Origin: Gluconacetobacter asukensis
GTDB lineage: Bacteria; Pseudomonadota; Alphaproteobacteria; Acetobacterales; Acetobacteraceae
Direction of reading: 5' to 3'
Assembly: GCF_014174375.1 (NCBI RefSeq)
Contig: NZ_JABEQE010000011.1
Span: 1-64,000, forward strand
Length of the DNA stretch: 64,000 nucleotides
The stretch's first letter is position 1; every line of letters begins with the position of its first letter. Under the pieces are notes generated by a model, which saw only the letters and a program-made list of their open reading frames with translations, was not told where the DNA came from and made no database searches. This document shows, piece by piece, positions 43,912 to 53,292 of this stretch. Both the position numbers and the translations under genes were made by a program.

Positions 43912-45003
43912 ATGCCCATGGTGCCGGTTCTGACCGTGCTGCCGCCGCGCGAGCGGTTCGCACCGGGGCAGGCGGGTGCGATCAGCCTGCTGGTCCATCG
44001 GCTGGCGGCGCCCGGCGATATCGTGGCCGGCCAGCCGGTCGATGCGCCCTTCGCCGACGTGGCGTTTCGGGCGGTGCAACCCCCACGATGGGCGCTTTGG
44101 CCCCGCAGCGCGGCAGGCCGTTATGCGGTCGCGTTGGCGAAGCGCGTGCGGGAGGTCCGGCCCGCGCTGGTCGAAATTCATAACCGGCCCGATATCGCCC
44201 TGGCGCTGGCGCGGCGCTTTCCCGGCCTGCCGATGACATTGACGCTGCATAACGACCCACGCGCGATGCGGGGCGCGGCATCGCCGGCCCAGCGGGCGGC
44301 GCTGATGCGGCGCATGAAGGTGATCGCGGTGTCGGATTGGGTGCGGCAGTGTTTTGCCGAGGGGCTGTCCGGCGCTGTGGTGGCGGTGACGCCGAATTGT
44401 ATCGACATGGCGTCCCTGCCGCCGCCCGTACCGGCGGCGGCGCGTGACCGGACGATCCTGTTTGCCGGTCGGGTGGTGGCGGACAAGGGGGCCGATGCGT
44501 TCGTGGCCGCCTGCGGCGCGCTGCTGCCGCATCTGCCGGGCTGGCGGGCATGCATGATCGGGGCCGATCGTTTCGGCGGGGATTCGCCCGAGACGCCGTT
44601 TCTCCGGGCGTTGCGGCCCGCCGCGCGGGCGGCTGGCGTGGAGATGGTGGGCTATCGGCCGCATGAGCAGGTGCTGGCCGCGATGGCGCGGGCCGCGATC
44701 GTCGTGGTGCCCAGCCGTTGGGCCGAGCCGTTCGGCCTGACGGCGCTGGAGGCAATGGCCTGTGGCGCCGCGCTGGTCGCCTCGCCCGTCGGTGGGCTGC
44801 GGGAGGTCGTGGGCGATGCCGCGATCCTGGCGCGTCCGGACCCGGTGACGGAACTGGCGGCGGCGATCGGCGAACTCGCGGCCGCGCCGGAACGGCGCGC
44901 CGCGCTGTCGGAAGCGGGGCGGGTACGGGCGGCGATGTTCGATTGCGCGGCTATGCGTGCCAGATTGGGCGATCTGCGCCGGGCCGCCATCGCGGCCCGC
45001 TGA
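43912..45003 (+). CDS. Glycosyltransferase family 4 protein
   Basis: About 363 residues, GT-B fold. The C-terminal GT1-type domain contains RTILFAGRVVADKGADAFV, VEMVGYRPHEQVLAAMARA and the donor-binding VPSRWAEPFGLTALEAMACG with the E-x7-E pair. The N-terminal half has HNRPDIALALARRFPGL. No signal peptide or polysaccharide neighbours, so the sugar and acceptor are unknown. ATG 43912 or 43918. Confidence 0.88.
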   Translation: MPMVPVLTVLPPRERFAPGQAGAISLLVHRLAAPGDIVAGQPVDAPFADVAFRAVQPPRWALWPRSAAGRYAVALAKRVREVRPALVEIHNRPDIALALARRFPGLPMTLTLHNDPRAMRGAASPAQRAALMRRMKVIAVSDWVRQCFAEGLSGAVVAVTPNCIDMASLPPPVPAAARDRTILFAGRVVADKGADAFVAACGALLPHLPGWRACMIGADRFGGDSPETPFLRALRPAARAAGVEMVGYRPHEQVLAAMARAAIVVVPSRWAEPFGLTALEAMACGAALVASPVGGLREVVGDAAILARPDPVTELAAAIGELAAAPERRAALSEAGRVRAAMFDCAAMRARLGDLRRAAIAAR

Positions 45004-45096
45004 CAAGGCAGGGGGCTTCCCTCACGCGGGGGATGGGATGGCGGCGCCAGGGCGCCTATATGCTGGGACGACTATCGACGATGGACAGGAGACGAC

Positions 45097-46083
45097 ATGT
45101 CTGAGACCCAAGCGGCGACCGGCGACGGGCTGGTGCCGGTGACGGTGCTGACCGGCTTTCTCGGTGCCGGCAAGACGACGCTGCTCAATCATATCCTGAC
45201 GGCCGAACACGGGCGGAAATACGCCGTCGTGATCAACGAGTTCGGTGAACTGGGCGTGGATAACGACCTCGTGGTGGATGCCGACGAGGAAGTGTTCGAG
45301 ATGAACAATGGCTGCATCTGCTGCACCGTGCGCGGCGACCTGATCCGCATCCTGGGCAGCCTGATGAAGCGGCGCACGAAGTTCGACGGCATCATCGTCG
45401 AGACCACCGGGCTGGCCGATCCGGCACCGGTGGCGCAGACCTTCTTCGTCGATGAGGATGTGCGCGGCAAGACGCGGCTGGACGCGGTGGTGACCGTGGT
45501 CGATGCGCTGAACGTGGTGCAGACGCTGGAGGAGAGCCCCGAGGCGGTGAACCAGATCGCCTTCGCCGACGTGATCATCCTGAACAAGACCGATCTGGCG
45601 GATGAAGCGGCGCTGGAGGCCATCGAGGCCCGCATTCGCACCATCAACCCGGTGGCGCGCCTGCATCGTGCCCAGCGCGGCAATGTGGCGCTGGCCGAGG
45701 TGCTGGACCAGGGCGGGTTCGACCTGGCGCGGGCGCTGGAACATGCGCCGCATTTCCTGGAGGATACTAGCCATTCGCATGAGGAGAATGTGAGTTCGGT
45801 CTCCTATGTGGTGGAAGAGCCGCTGGATGCTGCCAAGTTCCAGGCCTGGATCGGCGCGGTGCTGCAGGAGCAGGGGGCGGACATCCTGCGGGCCAAGGGC
45901 ATCATGAATTATGAGGGCGAGGACCGGCGCTTTGCCTTCCAGGCCGTGCACATGATGGCCGATGGCGGTTTCATCGGGCCGTGGAAAGAGGGCGAGAAGA
46001 AGGAATCCCGCCTGGTGATGATCGGCCGCAACCTCAACCGCCCGCGCCTGCGTCGCGGCTTTGAAAGCTGCCGCGCACGATGA
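45097..46083 (+). CDS. COG0523 (G3E/CobW-type) GTPase, putative metal chaperone
   Basis: 328 residues. Walker A GFLGAGKTT at 20-28; NEFGELGVDNDLV; metal-binding CxCC as CICC at 73-76; ETTGLADP; NKTD near 162. A short His-rich segment (TSHSHEEN) links to the CobW C-terminal domain (MNYEGEDRRFAFQAVHMM). The family inserts or delivers metals such as Zn, Co or Ni. ATGA overlap couples it to the WD40 gene. The absence of a Zur site I can recognise leaves the metal open. Confidence 0.9.
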   Translation: MSETQAATGDGLVPVTVLTGFLGAGKTTLLNHILTAEHGRKYAVVINEFGELGVDNDLVVDADEEVFEMNNGCICCTVRGDLIRILGSLMKRRTKFDGIIVETTGLADPAPVAQTFFVDEDVRGKTRLDAVVTVVDALNVVQTLEESPEAVNQIAFADVIILNKTDLADEAALEAIEARIRTINPVARLHRAQRGNVALAEVLDQGGFDLARALEHAPHFLEDTSHSHEENVSSVSYVVEEPLDAAKFQAWIGAVLQEQGADILRAKGIMNYEGEDRRFAFQAVHMMADGGFIGPWKEGEKKESRLVMIGRNLNRPRLRRGFESCRAR

Positions 46084-47156
46084 CGGGGATGAGGACCGAG
46101 AGCGGGGCCCCGGCCGGCCTGCTCGAGCGACGGGGTGCCACGCGCACGATTGATGGCCATGTCATCGCCTGCGTGGCGTCGCGCGACAGCAATCAGTTCG
46201 CCTTCGCGACGGCCGAGGGCGATGTGGTGCTGGCGGCCCGCGACGATTTCGGTGATGCGGCGGCGTGGCAGGTGCAGACGGTGCATGATGGCGCGATCCT
46301 GTGCCTGGCGCCCGATGCCGCACCGACCGGCTTCCTGACCGGCGGCGACGATTCCATGCTGCGCCGGATCGGCGCGGACGGCGCGGTGACCGACCTGGTG
46401 CGCGGCCGCCGGTGGATCGAGCATGTCACCACCTGGATCGATGCGAAGAACACCCCGAAATCGGGTGTGATCGCCTTTGCCTCCGGCAAGCAGGTGGAAC
46501 TGCGCGACGCCATCGGCACGGCGACGCTGAAGGTGCTGGAGCATCCCTCCACCGTCAGCGGCGTGGTGTTCGACGCCAAGGGCAAGCGGGTCGCGGCGTC
46601 GCATTATAACGGGGCGTCGATGTGGTTCGTGCAGGCCAAGGTCGACACGCCCCGGCGGCTGGACTGGAAGGGCAGCCATACCGGCATCGCCATCCATCCC
46701 GGCGGCGACGCGCTGGTGACCAGCATGCAGGAGAACGAACTGCATGGCTGGCGGCTGGCCGACGGGCACAATATGCGCATGAGCGGCTATCCGGCCAAGG
46801 TGCAGTCCATGGCGTTCTCGCGCACCGGCAAATGGCTGGTGACCGGCGGGGCGGACAGCGTGGTGATGTGGCCGTTCTTCGGCGGCGGGCCGATGGGCAA
46901 GGCGCCCGTGGAACTGGCCGGGATGCCCGGCGTGATCTGCCGGCGCGTGGCGTGCCATCCGGTGCATGAGATCGTGGCGGCCGGCTTCGCCGACGGCACC
47001 ATCCTGCTGGAGGACGCGTCGGCGCAGAAGGTCCTGCCGGTGCGCGGTGCCGGGGGCGGTGCGATCTCCGCGCTGGCTTTCAGCCCCAACGGCACCGGCC
47101 TGGCATTCGGGACCGAGGACGGGGCGATCGGGATCGTGGACCTGGCGGCGCGATAG
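46080..47156 (+). CDS. WD40-repeat beta-propeller protein
   Basis: 358 residues made of about seven repeats of the WD40 type, for example VSGVVFDAKGKRVAASHYNGASMW, QSMAFSRTGKWLVTGGADSVVMW and ISALAFSPNGTGLAFGTEDGAIGI. No signal peptide or catalytic motif, so it is a cytoplasmic scaffold. Its start overlaps the COG0523 stop as ATGA, implying stoichiometric co-production. Confidence 0.9.
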   Translation: MTGMRTESGAPAGLLERRGATRTIDGHVIACVASRDSNQFAFATAEGDVVLAARDDFGDAAAWQVQTVHDGAILCLAPDAAPTGFLTGGDDSMLRRIGADGAVTDLVRGRRWIEHVTTWIDAKNTPKSGVIAFASGKQVELRDAIGTATLKVLEHPSTVSGVVFDAKGKRVAASHYNGASMWFVQAKVDTPRRLDWKGSHTGIAIHPGGDALVTSMQENELHGWRLADGHNMRMSGYPAKVQSMAFSRTGKWLVTGGADSVVMWPFFGGGPMGKAPVELAGMPGVICRRVACHPVHEIVAAGFADGTILLEDASAQKVLPVRGAGGGAISALAFSPNGTGLAFGTEDGAIGIVDLAAR

Positions 47157-47181
47157 ACGCCGCGCAACCGGGGCCCGGAAT

Positions 47182-47201
47182 CGGGGCCCGGAAGGGCCCC
47201 G
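47182..47201. terminator. GC-rich hairpin between convergent WD40 and ClC genes
   Basis: CGGGGCCC-GGAA-GGGCCCCG: a perfect 8-bp stem with a GNRA-like tetraloop located between two convergent stop codons. It can serve as a bidirectional terminator; there is no clear U-tract. Confidence 0.55.
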
Positions 47202-47207
47202 GTCTGA

Positions 47208-48614
47208 TTACGCGCGCTCGGACGCGGCCGGGGCGGGCAGGGCGCCGCTGCCGGAACCGGAGGCGGGGGTCTCGGCCGGTGGCTGTGCATGATCGACCAC
47301 CGAGAGGAATTTTTCGGCCAGCGCGCTGTAGAGCGAGCGGGGGCAGATCATGCGCGAGACGCCGTAGGCCAGGAACGAGGTGGCCAGCAGGGCCAGCGTG
47401 ACCTGCTGGTTGTCCGACATTTCCATCACGATCACGCTGGCCGTCAGCGGTGCCTGCACCACGGCCGAGAAATAGGCGACGGTGCCCAGCAGGACCACGG
47501 CGCCGGGGGTGGTGTGCGGCAGGAACTGCGCCACCCATCCGCCGATGCCCGCCCCGATGGCCAGCGATGGCGCGAACAGCCCGCCCGGAATGCCCGAGCA
47601 GTAGGACACGATGGTGGCGATATATTTGAGGATGAAGAACGAGGCCGGATAGCTGGTCTGGCCGGCGATGATCTCGCGCGCCTGGATGTAGCCCGTGCCG
47701 TAGGTGATGCCGCCCGAGGCCAGGCCTAGGATGGCCAGCACCACGCCGCAGAGTGCGGCGAAGGCGATCGGCCGGCGCGCGACGAACTGGCCCAGCGCGC
47801 CGGGCAGGCCCTGGGAGGTGCGGATCAGGATCGCCGAGAACACGCCGCCGCTGATGCCGCCCAGGATGCCGCAGGTCAGCACCGCGATCCAGCTGATGCC
47901 GATCGGCACCACGACGTCGGTATGGCCGAAATAGGTATAGTTGCCGACCAGCGCGATGGCGGTGACGCCCGACAGGATCACGCCCGTCAGCATCGTGCCG
48001 CTGGTGCGCTGTTCGAACGAATGGCTGAGTTCCTCGATCGCGAACACGATCCCGCCCAGCGGCGTGTTGAAGGCCGCCGACACGCCCGAGGCGCCCCCCG
48101 CCAGGATCAGCCCGCGACGGACGCTGACGGTGGACAGGTTCAGCCACCGCCCGAAAGCATGCATGATGGCCGCGCCGACCTGCACCGTCGGGCCCTCGCG
48201 CCCGATCGAGGCGCCGGCCAGAAGGCCCAGCGTGGTCAGCATGATCTTGCCGAAGGCGATGCGCAGCGACAGCAGCCGGTCGACGATGGTGAAATTTTCC
48301 AGGTGCAGGGCGGCGATCGTCTGGGGAATGCCCGAGCCCTGGGCGCCCCGGAACCATGTCCGTGTCAGCCATGACGACAGCGCCAGGCCGGCCGGTGTCA
48401 GTGCCAGCATCACCCACGGGTCCCACGCCACCAGCCGGTCGCACAGGGCGGAGGCCTTGTCGGCGGAGGTGGCGAAGCTGACGGCCACCAGGCCGACCAC
48501 CACCGATGCCGTCCAGTACACGATCTTGCGGCGCCATTGCGCCGTCGTGACCCGGGCGGAACGGCGCAGATGTCGCATATGGCGGATGCGCAGTTCAGTC
48601 AGGTCGGTCTTCAT
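47208..48614 (-). CDS. ClC-family chloride/proton antiporter
   Basis: About 468 residues. Selectivity motifs GSGIP, GREGPTVQ and GIPGGLFAPSLAIGA are intact. The gating glutamate (GREGP) and the internal proton glutamate (FAIEELSHSF) are both present, indicating a Cl-/H+ exchanger, not a channel. ATG 48614 gives a short basic N-terminus; ATG 48663-48665 is an alternative. No CBS domains. Confidence 0.92.
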   Translation of the reverse strand: MKTDLTELRIRHMRHLRRSARVTTAQWRRKIVYWTASVVVGLVAVSFATSADKASALCDRLVAWDPWVMLALTPAGLALSSWLTRTWFRGAQGSGIPQTIAALHLENFTIVDRLLSLRIAFGKIMLTTLGLLAGASIGREGPTVQVGAAIMHAFGRWLNLSTVSVRRGLILAGGASGVSAAFNTPLGGIVFAIEELSHSFEQRTSGTMLTGVILSGVTAIALVGNYTYFGHTDVVVPIGISWIAVLTCGILGGISGGVFSAILIRTSQGLPGALGQFVARRPIAFAALCGVVLAILGLASGGITYGTGYIQAREIIAGQTSYPASFFILKYIATIVSYCSGIPGGLFAPSLAIGAGIGGWVAQFLPHTTPGAVVLLGTVAYFSAVVQAPLTASVIVMEMSDNQQVTLALLATSFLAYGVSRMICPRSLYSALAEKFLSVVDHAQPPAETPASGSGSGALPAPAASERA

Positions 48615-48775
48615 CGGCTTGTGTCCGGGACAATGGCGCCCCGGCCGGATGGGCCGGGGATGCATGCGGTATGTACCCGCCCTTTACTCCGTAAGCGCCC
48701 AGGGTTTCCACAGGAACTGCGCATATGTCCCCGACCGGGGGCGGATGCTGTGTTGTGCCCGACACAAGGGAACTT

Positions 48776-49702
48776 TCACGGTGGGATCGCGATTCCGCAA
48801 TGCTTGGCCTTGCGGTCCGGTTCGACATGGATGTGGATCAGCGCCTCGCCGATGCGGGCGCGCAGCGCGGCCTCGATCCGGTCGCAGATCTCGTGCGCGG
48901 CATCGACGCTCATGGCACCGGGGACGACGAGGTGGAATTCCACGAAGGCCATGGCGCCGACGATGCGGGCGCGCAGATCGTGCGCCTCGATCGCGCCATG
49001 GCCGCTGGCGGCGATGACCTGGCGGATCGCCTCCAGCGTGTCCGGATCGGGGGCCTCGTCCATCAGGGCCGCGATCGACTCGCGCATCATGCCCCAGCCC
49101 ACCCGCAGCACGTTGAGCGCGATCAGCCCTGCCAGCAGCGGGTCGATCCACGGCCAGCCGGTCAGCGGGATCAGGATGAAGCCGCCTACCAGCCCGATGG
49201 TGGTCCAGACATCGGACATCACATGCTGCCCGGCCGCGACCAGGGTGGGTGAGCGTCTCGTCCGGCCCGCGCGCAGCAGCACCAGCGCCCACGCCAGGTT
49301 CAGCACGCCGGCCGAGCCGTTGAGCGCGATGCCGGACAGGGGCGCGTTCGGCAGGCTGGGGTGTTGCCAGTCGATCCAGGCCTCGCGGCCGATGGCCAGC
49401 GCGGTCATCAGCACCAGCACACCCTCGGCCACGGCCGAGAGATATTCGGCCTTGTAATGGCCGTAGGTATGGTTTTCGTCGGGGGGCAGGCTGGCGATAT
49501 GCAGCGCCCACAGGCCGGTCAGGGCGGCGACGACGTTGATGATCGTCTCGATGGCGTCGGAGTAGAGCGCGATCGAGCCGGTGACGCGCCAGGCGGCGTA
49601 TTTCAGGCCCAGCGCGGCGATGCTGACGCCCAGGCTGGTCCAGGCCAGTGCGGTCTTGCTGATGTCGGGCATCCTGATGTCGGGCATCCTGATCTCGGCC
49701 AT
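48776..49702 (-). CDS. Cation diffusion facilitator (first of tandem pair by position)
   Basis: 308 residues, six TM helices plus a C-terminal cytoplasmic ferredoxin-like domain (AFVEFHLVVPGAMSVDAAHEICD). Metal-site residues: YSDAIETIIN in TM2 and HVMSDVWTT in TM5. No His-rich insertion. The N-terminus is a small repeat (IRMPDIRMPDIS) from a direct repeat of a 15-base unit at 49660-49697. It starts 4 bp after the stop of the next CDF gene, so the two form one unit. The TM2 site differs from the Zn-type H/D pair of ZitB, hinting at another metal. Confidence 0.88.
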   Translation of the reverse strand: MAEIRMPDIRMPDISKTALAWTSLGVSIAALGLKYAAWRVTGSIALYSDAIETIINVVAALTGLWALHIASLPPDENHTYGHYKAEYLSAVAEGVLVLMTALAIGREAWIDWQHPSLPNAPLSGIALNGSAGVLNLAWALVLLRAGRTRRSPTLVAAGQHVMSDVWTTIGLVGGFILIPLTGWPWIDPLLAGLIALNVLRVGWGMMRESIAALMDEAPDPDTLEAIRQVIAASGHGAIEAHDLRARIVGAMAFVEFHLVVPGAMSVDAAHEICDRIEAALRARIGEALIHIHVEPDRKAKHCGIAIPP

Positions 49703-49706
49703 CGGA

Positions 49707-50726
49707 TCAGGGCACGCTGGCGTCGGCCAGCACGCAGCGCGTGGCGTAGGACAGGGTTTCGATCTGGAAGGTCGGGTGGCCGATGCCGAAGCGGATGCGC
49801 AGCGCCTCGGTCGCGTCGCCCAGCAGCATGTCGTCCGCCGGGGTGGCGCGGACCAGGTGGACGGTCAGCGCGGTTTCGGTGGTGCTGATCGGCCAGATAT
49901 GCAGGTCGTGCAGGTCCTCAACGCCCGGCAGGGCGCGCAGATAGGCCTCCACCCCCGCGCGGTCGATCGTGCGGGGCACGCGGTCCAGCGCCATGTCCAG
50001 CGAATCGCGCAGCAGCGACCATGTGCCGGCGACGATCGCGCAGGACAGGGCCAGGCCCACGATCGGGTCCAGACGGGCCCAGCCGGTATAGAAGATGACC
50101 GCGCCCGCGATCACCACGCCGGCGGACATGACCGTATCGGCCAGCATGTGCAGGAAGGCGCCGCGAATGTTCAGGTCGTCGCCACCGCGCGCGAACAGCA
50201 GCGTCGTCGCGCCGTTGATCACGATGCCCCCGGCGGCCACGGCCATGATCGTGCCGCCCGGTACAGCGGTGGGTTCGATCAGGCGCAGGATCGATTCCCA
50301 GACGATGCCGCCGGTGACCAGAAGCAGCGCCACGGCATTGCCCAGGGCGGCGAGGATGGAGGACCGGCGCAGCCCGTAGGTGAATTCGGCACTGGGCGCG
50401 CGCTTCGACAATGTATGCGCCAGCCAGGCCGCGCCCAGTGCCAGCACGTCGGACAGATTGTGCCCGGCATCGGCCAGTAGGGCCAGCGCGTGGGATGTGA
50501 CGCCCCAGGCGGCCTCGGCGATTACATAGACCAGATTGAGCCCGATTCCCCACGCGAAGGCGGCGCCGAACGATGCCGGCGCATGGACGTGCCCGTGCCC
50601 GTGATGTCCATGATGGTCATGGTCATGGTCATGGTCATGGTCATGGTCATGGTCATGGTCGCAGCCATGTGCCCTGTTCTGGCCTGCATGCCCATGCGCG
50701 GATGAGGGATCGTGCGAATGGGCCAT
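49707..50726 (-). CDS. Cation diffusion facilitator with His/Asp-rich N-terminus (CzcD/ZitB type)
   Basis: 339 residues. The N-terminus holds an alternating Asp-His run of about 16 residues followed by HHGHHGHGHVHAP, a cytosolic metal-binding arm. TM2 LADAGHNLSDV and TM5 HMLADTVMSAGV carry the Zn-type H/D-H/D site. The C-terminal domain includes GVEDLHDLHIW, the CDF cytoplasmic signature. Upstream gene of the tandem CDF pair. GAGGAG precedes the start by 12 bp. Confidence 0.93.
   Translation of the reverse strand: MAHSHDPSSAHGHAGQNRAHGCDHDHDHDHDHDHDHDHHGHHGHGHVHAPASFGAAFAWGIGLNLVYVIAEAAWGVTSHALALLADAGHNLSDVLALGAAWLAHTLSKRAPSAEFTYGLRRSSILAALGNAVALLLVTGGIVWESILRLIEPTAVPGGTIMAVAAGGIVINGATTLLFARGGDDLNIRGAFLHMLADTVMSAGVVIAGAVIFYTGWARLDPIVGLALSCAIVAGTWSLLRDSLDMALDRVPRTIDRAGVEAYLRALPGVEDLHDLHIWPISTTETALTVHLVRATPADDMLLGDATEALRIRFGIGHPTFQIETLSYATRCVLADASVP
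50612..50659. repeat. Hexanucleotide microsatellite (CATGGT)n in CDF coding region
   Basis: Eight units of CATGGT (the first is GATGGT) encode the Asp-His run of the CDF protein on the other strand. Because the unit is two codons, slippage changes the length of the metal-binding arm without shifting the frame. Confidence 0.85.
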
Positions 50727-50875
50727 GAATGCGGGGTCTCCTCGGGCGGCGGCTCTCTGTATCAGAAGCATCGCACCGGGGGCCAGTCCCGCGTTCTTTC
50801 GTCATGGCGGGCGGTCGTGATAAGGCACGGCGCGTGAACAGTCCCGTACTCCCGCACACGGATGCCTCGCCCCGC

Positions 50876-52561
50876 ATGATCCGATTGACCGAAATCAGGC
50901 TCCCCCTCGACCACCAGCCCAATGCGCTGGTCGCCGAAATCGTGCGCCGGCTGGGCATCGCGGGTGACGACCTGCTGGCGCATACGGTCTTCCGGCGTGG
51001 TTATGACGCGCGGCGGCGCGGCGCGATCACGCTGGTCTATACGGTCGATTGCACGGTGCGGGACGAATCTTCCGTGCTGGCGCGGCTGGCCGGCAGGCCG
51101 CATGTCGGCCAGGCGCCCGACACCGATTATCATTTCGTGATGCGCGACGGCGCGGCGTTCGCGGACCGGCCGGGCTATCGGCGCCCGGTGGTGATCGGGG
51201 CGGGGCCGTGCGGCCTGCTGGCGGGGCTGCTGCTGGCGCAGATGGGGCTGCGGCCGCTGATCCTGGAACGGGGCAAGGTGGTGCGCGAGCGCACCGTCGA
51301 CACCTTCGCCCTGTGGCGCAAATCGGTGCTGACGCCCGAGAGCAACGTGCAGTTCGGCGAGGGCGGGGCGGGCACCTTCTCGGACGGCAAGCTGTACAGC
51401 CAGGTCAGCGATCCGCGCCATTACGGGCGCAAGGTGCTGCATGAATTCGTAAAGGCGGGTGCGCCGGAAGAGATCCTGTACCTGTCCAAGCCGCATATCG
51501 GCACCTTCCGCCTTGTGTCGATGGTCGAGCATATCCGCGCCGAGATCGAGGCGCTGGGCGGCGCCTACCGGTTCGACACCCGGGTCGAGGATATTCTGCT
51601 GGCGACCGATGCCGACGGCGCGCGGCGGGTGGCGGGGCTGCGCCTGGCGGATGGCGAGGAAATCGCGGCCGATCATGTCGTGCTCGCGGTCGGCCATAGC
51701 GCGCGCGACACGTTCACGATGCTGGGCGCGCATGGCGTGGCGATGGAGGCCAAGCCCTTTTCCATCGGCGTGCGGATCGAGCATCCGCAATCGGTCATCG
51801 ACGCGGCGCGCTTCGGCCCGCAGGCGGGCAATCCGCTGCTGGGGGCGGCGGATTATCGTCTGGTGCATCATGCCTCCAACGGGCGGGCGGTTTATTCCTT
51901 CTGCATGTGCCCTGGCGGCACGGTGGTGGCCGCGACCTCGGAAGAAGGGCGCGTGGTCACCAACGGCATGAGCCAGTATTCGCGGGCCGAGCGGAATGCC
52001 AATGCCGGGATCGTGGTGGGCGTGACGCCCGAGGCCGATTATCCCGGCGGCCCGCTGGCGGGCATCGCCTTCCAGCGCCATTGGGAGCGGCAGGCTTTTC
52101 TGGCGGGCGGCGGCGATTATCGCGCGCCCGCGCAGCGTGTGGGCGATTTCCTCGCCGGCCGGCCTTCCACCCATCTGGGCACGGTCGAGCCCAGCTACCG
52201 GCCCGGCGTGACGCCCACCGACCTGTCGGCCTGCCTGCCGGATTTCGTGGTGCTGGCGATGCGCGAGGCGCTGGCGGCGTTTGGCCGGGAGCTTGACGGG
52301 TTCGACATGGCGGACGCCGTGCTGACGGGGGTGGAGACGCGCACATCCTCCCCGCTGCGAATCCCGCGTGGTCCGGATGGGCAGTGCACCAATGTCGCCG
52401 GCCTGTATCCGGCGGGCGAGGGGGCGGGCTATGCCGGCGGCATCCTGTCGGCGGCGATCGACGGAATCCGCGTGGCGGAAGCCGTGGCCCTGACCATGGC
52501 GGGGCGCCCTGTGGACGGGCTGATCCGCCAGACCATGACCCGGAGCGCGCAGGCCCAGTAG
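50876..52561 (+). CDS. FAD-dependent dehydrogenase of COG2509 type
   Basis: About 561 residues. FAD-binding Rossmann motif VVIGAGPCGLLAGLLLAQMG, preceded by an N-terminal ferredoxin-like region (LPLDHQPNALVAEIVRRLG), then NVQFGEGGAGTFSDGKL and the C-terminal GAGYAGGILSAAIDG. This is the uncharacterised COG2509 oxidoreductase layout. ATG 50876 is chosen from family start; earlier in-frame starts (50804, 50834) lack a ribosome site. Divergent from the CDF pair. Confidence 0.85.
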   Translation: MIRLTEIRLPLDHQPNALVAEIVRRLGIAGDDLLAHTVFRRGYDARRRGAITLVYTVDCTVRDESSVLARLAGRPHVGQAPDTDYHFVMRDGAAFADRPGYRRPVVIGAGPCGLLAGLLLAQMGLRPLILERGKVVRERTVDTFALWRKSVLTPESNVQFGEGGAGTFSDGKLYSQVSDPRHYGRKVLHEFVKAGAPEEILYLSKPHIGTFRLVSMVEHIRAEIEALGGAYRFDTRVEDILLATDADGARRVAGLRLADGEEIAADHVVLAVGHSARDTFTMLGAHGVAMEAKPFSIGVRIEHPQSVIDAARFGPQAGNPLLGAADYRLVHHASNGRAVYSFCMCPGGTVVAATSEEGRVVTNGMSQYSRAERNANAGIVVGVTPEADYPGGPLAGIAFQRHWERQAFLAGGGDYRAPAQRVGDFLAGRPSTHLGTVEPSYRPGVTPTDLSACLPDFVVLAMREALAAFGRELDGFDMADAVLTGVETRTSSPLRIPRGPDGQCTNVAGLYPAGEGAGYAGGILSAAIDGIRVAEAVALTMAGRPVDGLIRQTMTRSAQAQ

Positions 52562-52576
52562 GCGCCAAGACCGAAA

Positions 52577-52596
52577 GTTGCGTTGCTCGCCGCAAC
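52577..52596 (+). terminator. Possible weak terminator after COG2509 gene
   Basis: GTTGCG (52577-52582) and CGCAAC (52591-52596) form a six-bp stem with an eight-base loop 16 bp after the stop codon, followed by GAAAATG. No U-tract. The next 200 bases to the GNAT gene hold no gene. Confidence 0.3.
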
Positions 52597-52801
52597 GAAA
52601 ATGTGGTGGCCGGGTGCGTGCAGCCTCTCGACCCTTTCGGCGGGGGAACGAACCGGCGGCTTCCGGGCAGGATTACCGGGAAAACGAATGAAGCCCGAAA
52701 GGGAACGCCGGGCACTTTCGACCCTATAGCGGCATTTGCGCCACGCTTGCGCACACGCCGAAAGCGGTCAGAGTGTCTTATCGTGCAGGTTGAGGGAAAC
52801 T

Positions 52802-53263
52802 ATGAATACTGTCCATATTCGTAGGGCGCAGGCGTATGATGTAGTGGCGATTGCGACGCTTACTCATGCAGCGTATTCCAAGTGGGTGCCGATCATTGGG
52901 CGTGAACCTCTCCCTATGAAGGTCGATTACGCCGAAGCCTTCAAGGTCCATCGTTTTGATCTCCTTTATGAAAACGATGCATTGGTCGCTCTTATCGAGA
53001 CGGTCGAGAAGAATGGCGGCCTGCTGATCGAGAATGTCGCCGTCCGACCAGCCTTCCAGAAACGCGGATATGGGCGAATGCTCCTGGCTCATGCGGAAGA
53101 ACTGGCGACCTCTCAAGGTCTACCAGTGATCAGGCTATACACGAACTCAAAGTTCGAAGAGAATATCGCCTTATATAAGGCTTTAGGATACAATGTTTGT
53201 CATGAAGAGCCGGCAAATGGCGGTATAGCCGTCCATATGGAAAAGGTGATGAAAGCCGCTTAG
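52802..53263 (+). CDS. GNAT-family N-acetyltransferase
   Basis: 153 residues. Acetyl-CoA loop and beta-alpha-beta core: GGLLIENVAVRPAFQKRGYG (the RG.G. motif is QKRGYGRML) and the C-terminal ENIALYKALGYNV. Substrate unknown. GAGGGA precedes the start. The gene is visibly AT-richer and uses codons such as TTA, ATA and CTT more than its neighbours, which suggests recent acquisition. Confidence 0.85.
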   Translation: MNTVHIRRAQAYDVVAIATLTHAAYSKWVPIIGREPLPMKVDYAEAFKVHRFDLLYENDALVALIETVEKNGGLLIENVAVRPAFQKRGYGRMLLAHAEELATSQGLPVIRLYTNSKFEENIALYKALGYNVCHEEPANGGIAVHMEKVMKAA

Positions 53264-53292
53264 TCTTACCAAATTCTCAAGCGGAGGAACGT

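Noticed and set aside
50612-50659. CATGGT repeats considered as a CRISPR or regulatory repeat
   Set aside because: Simple hexamer microsatellite coding for alternating Asp-His; no spacers.
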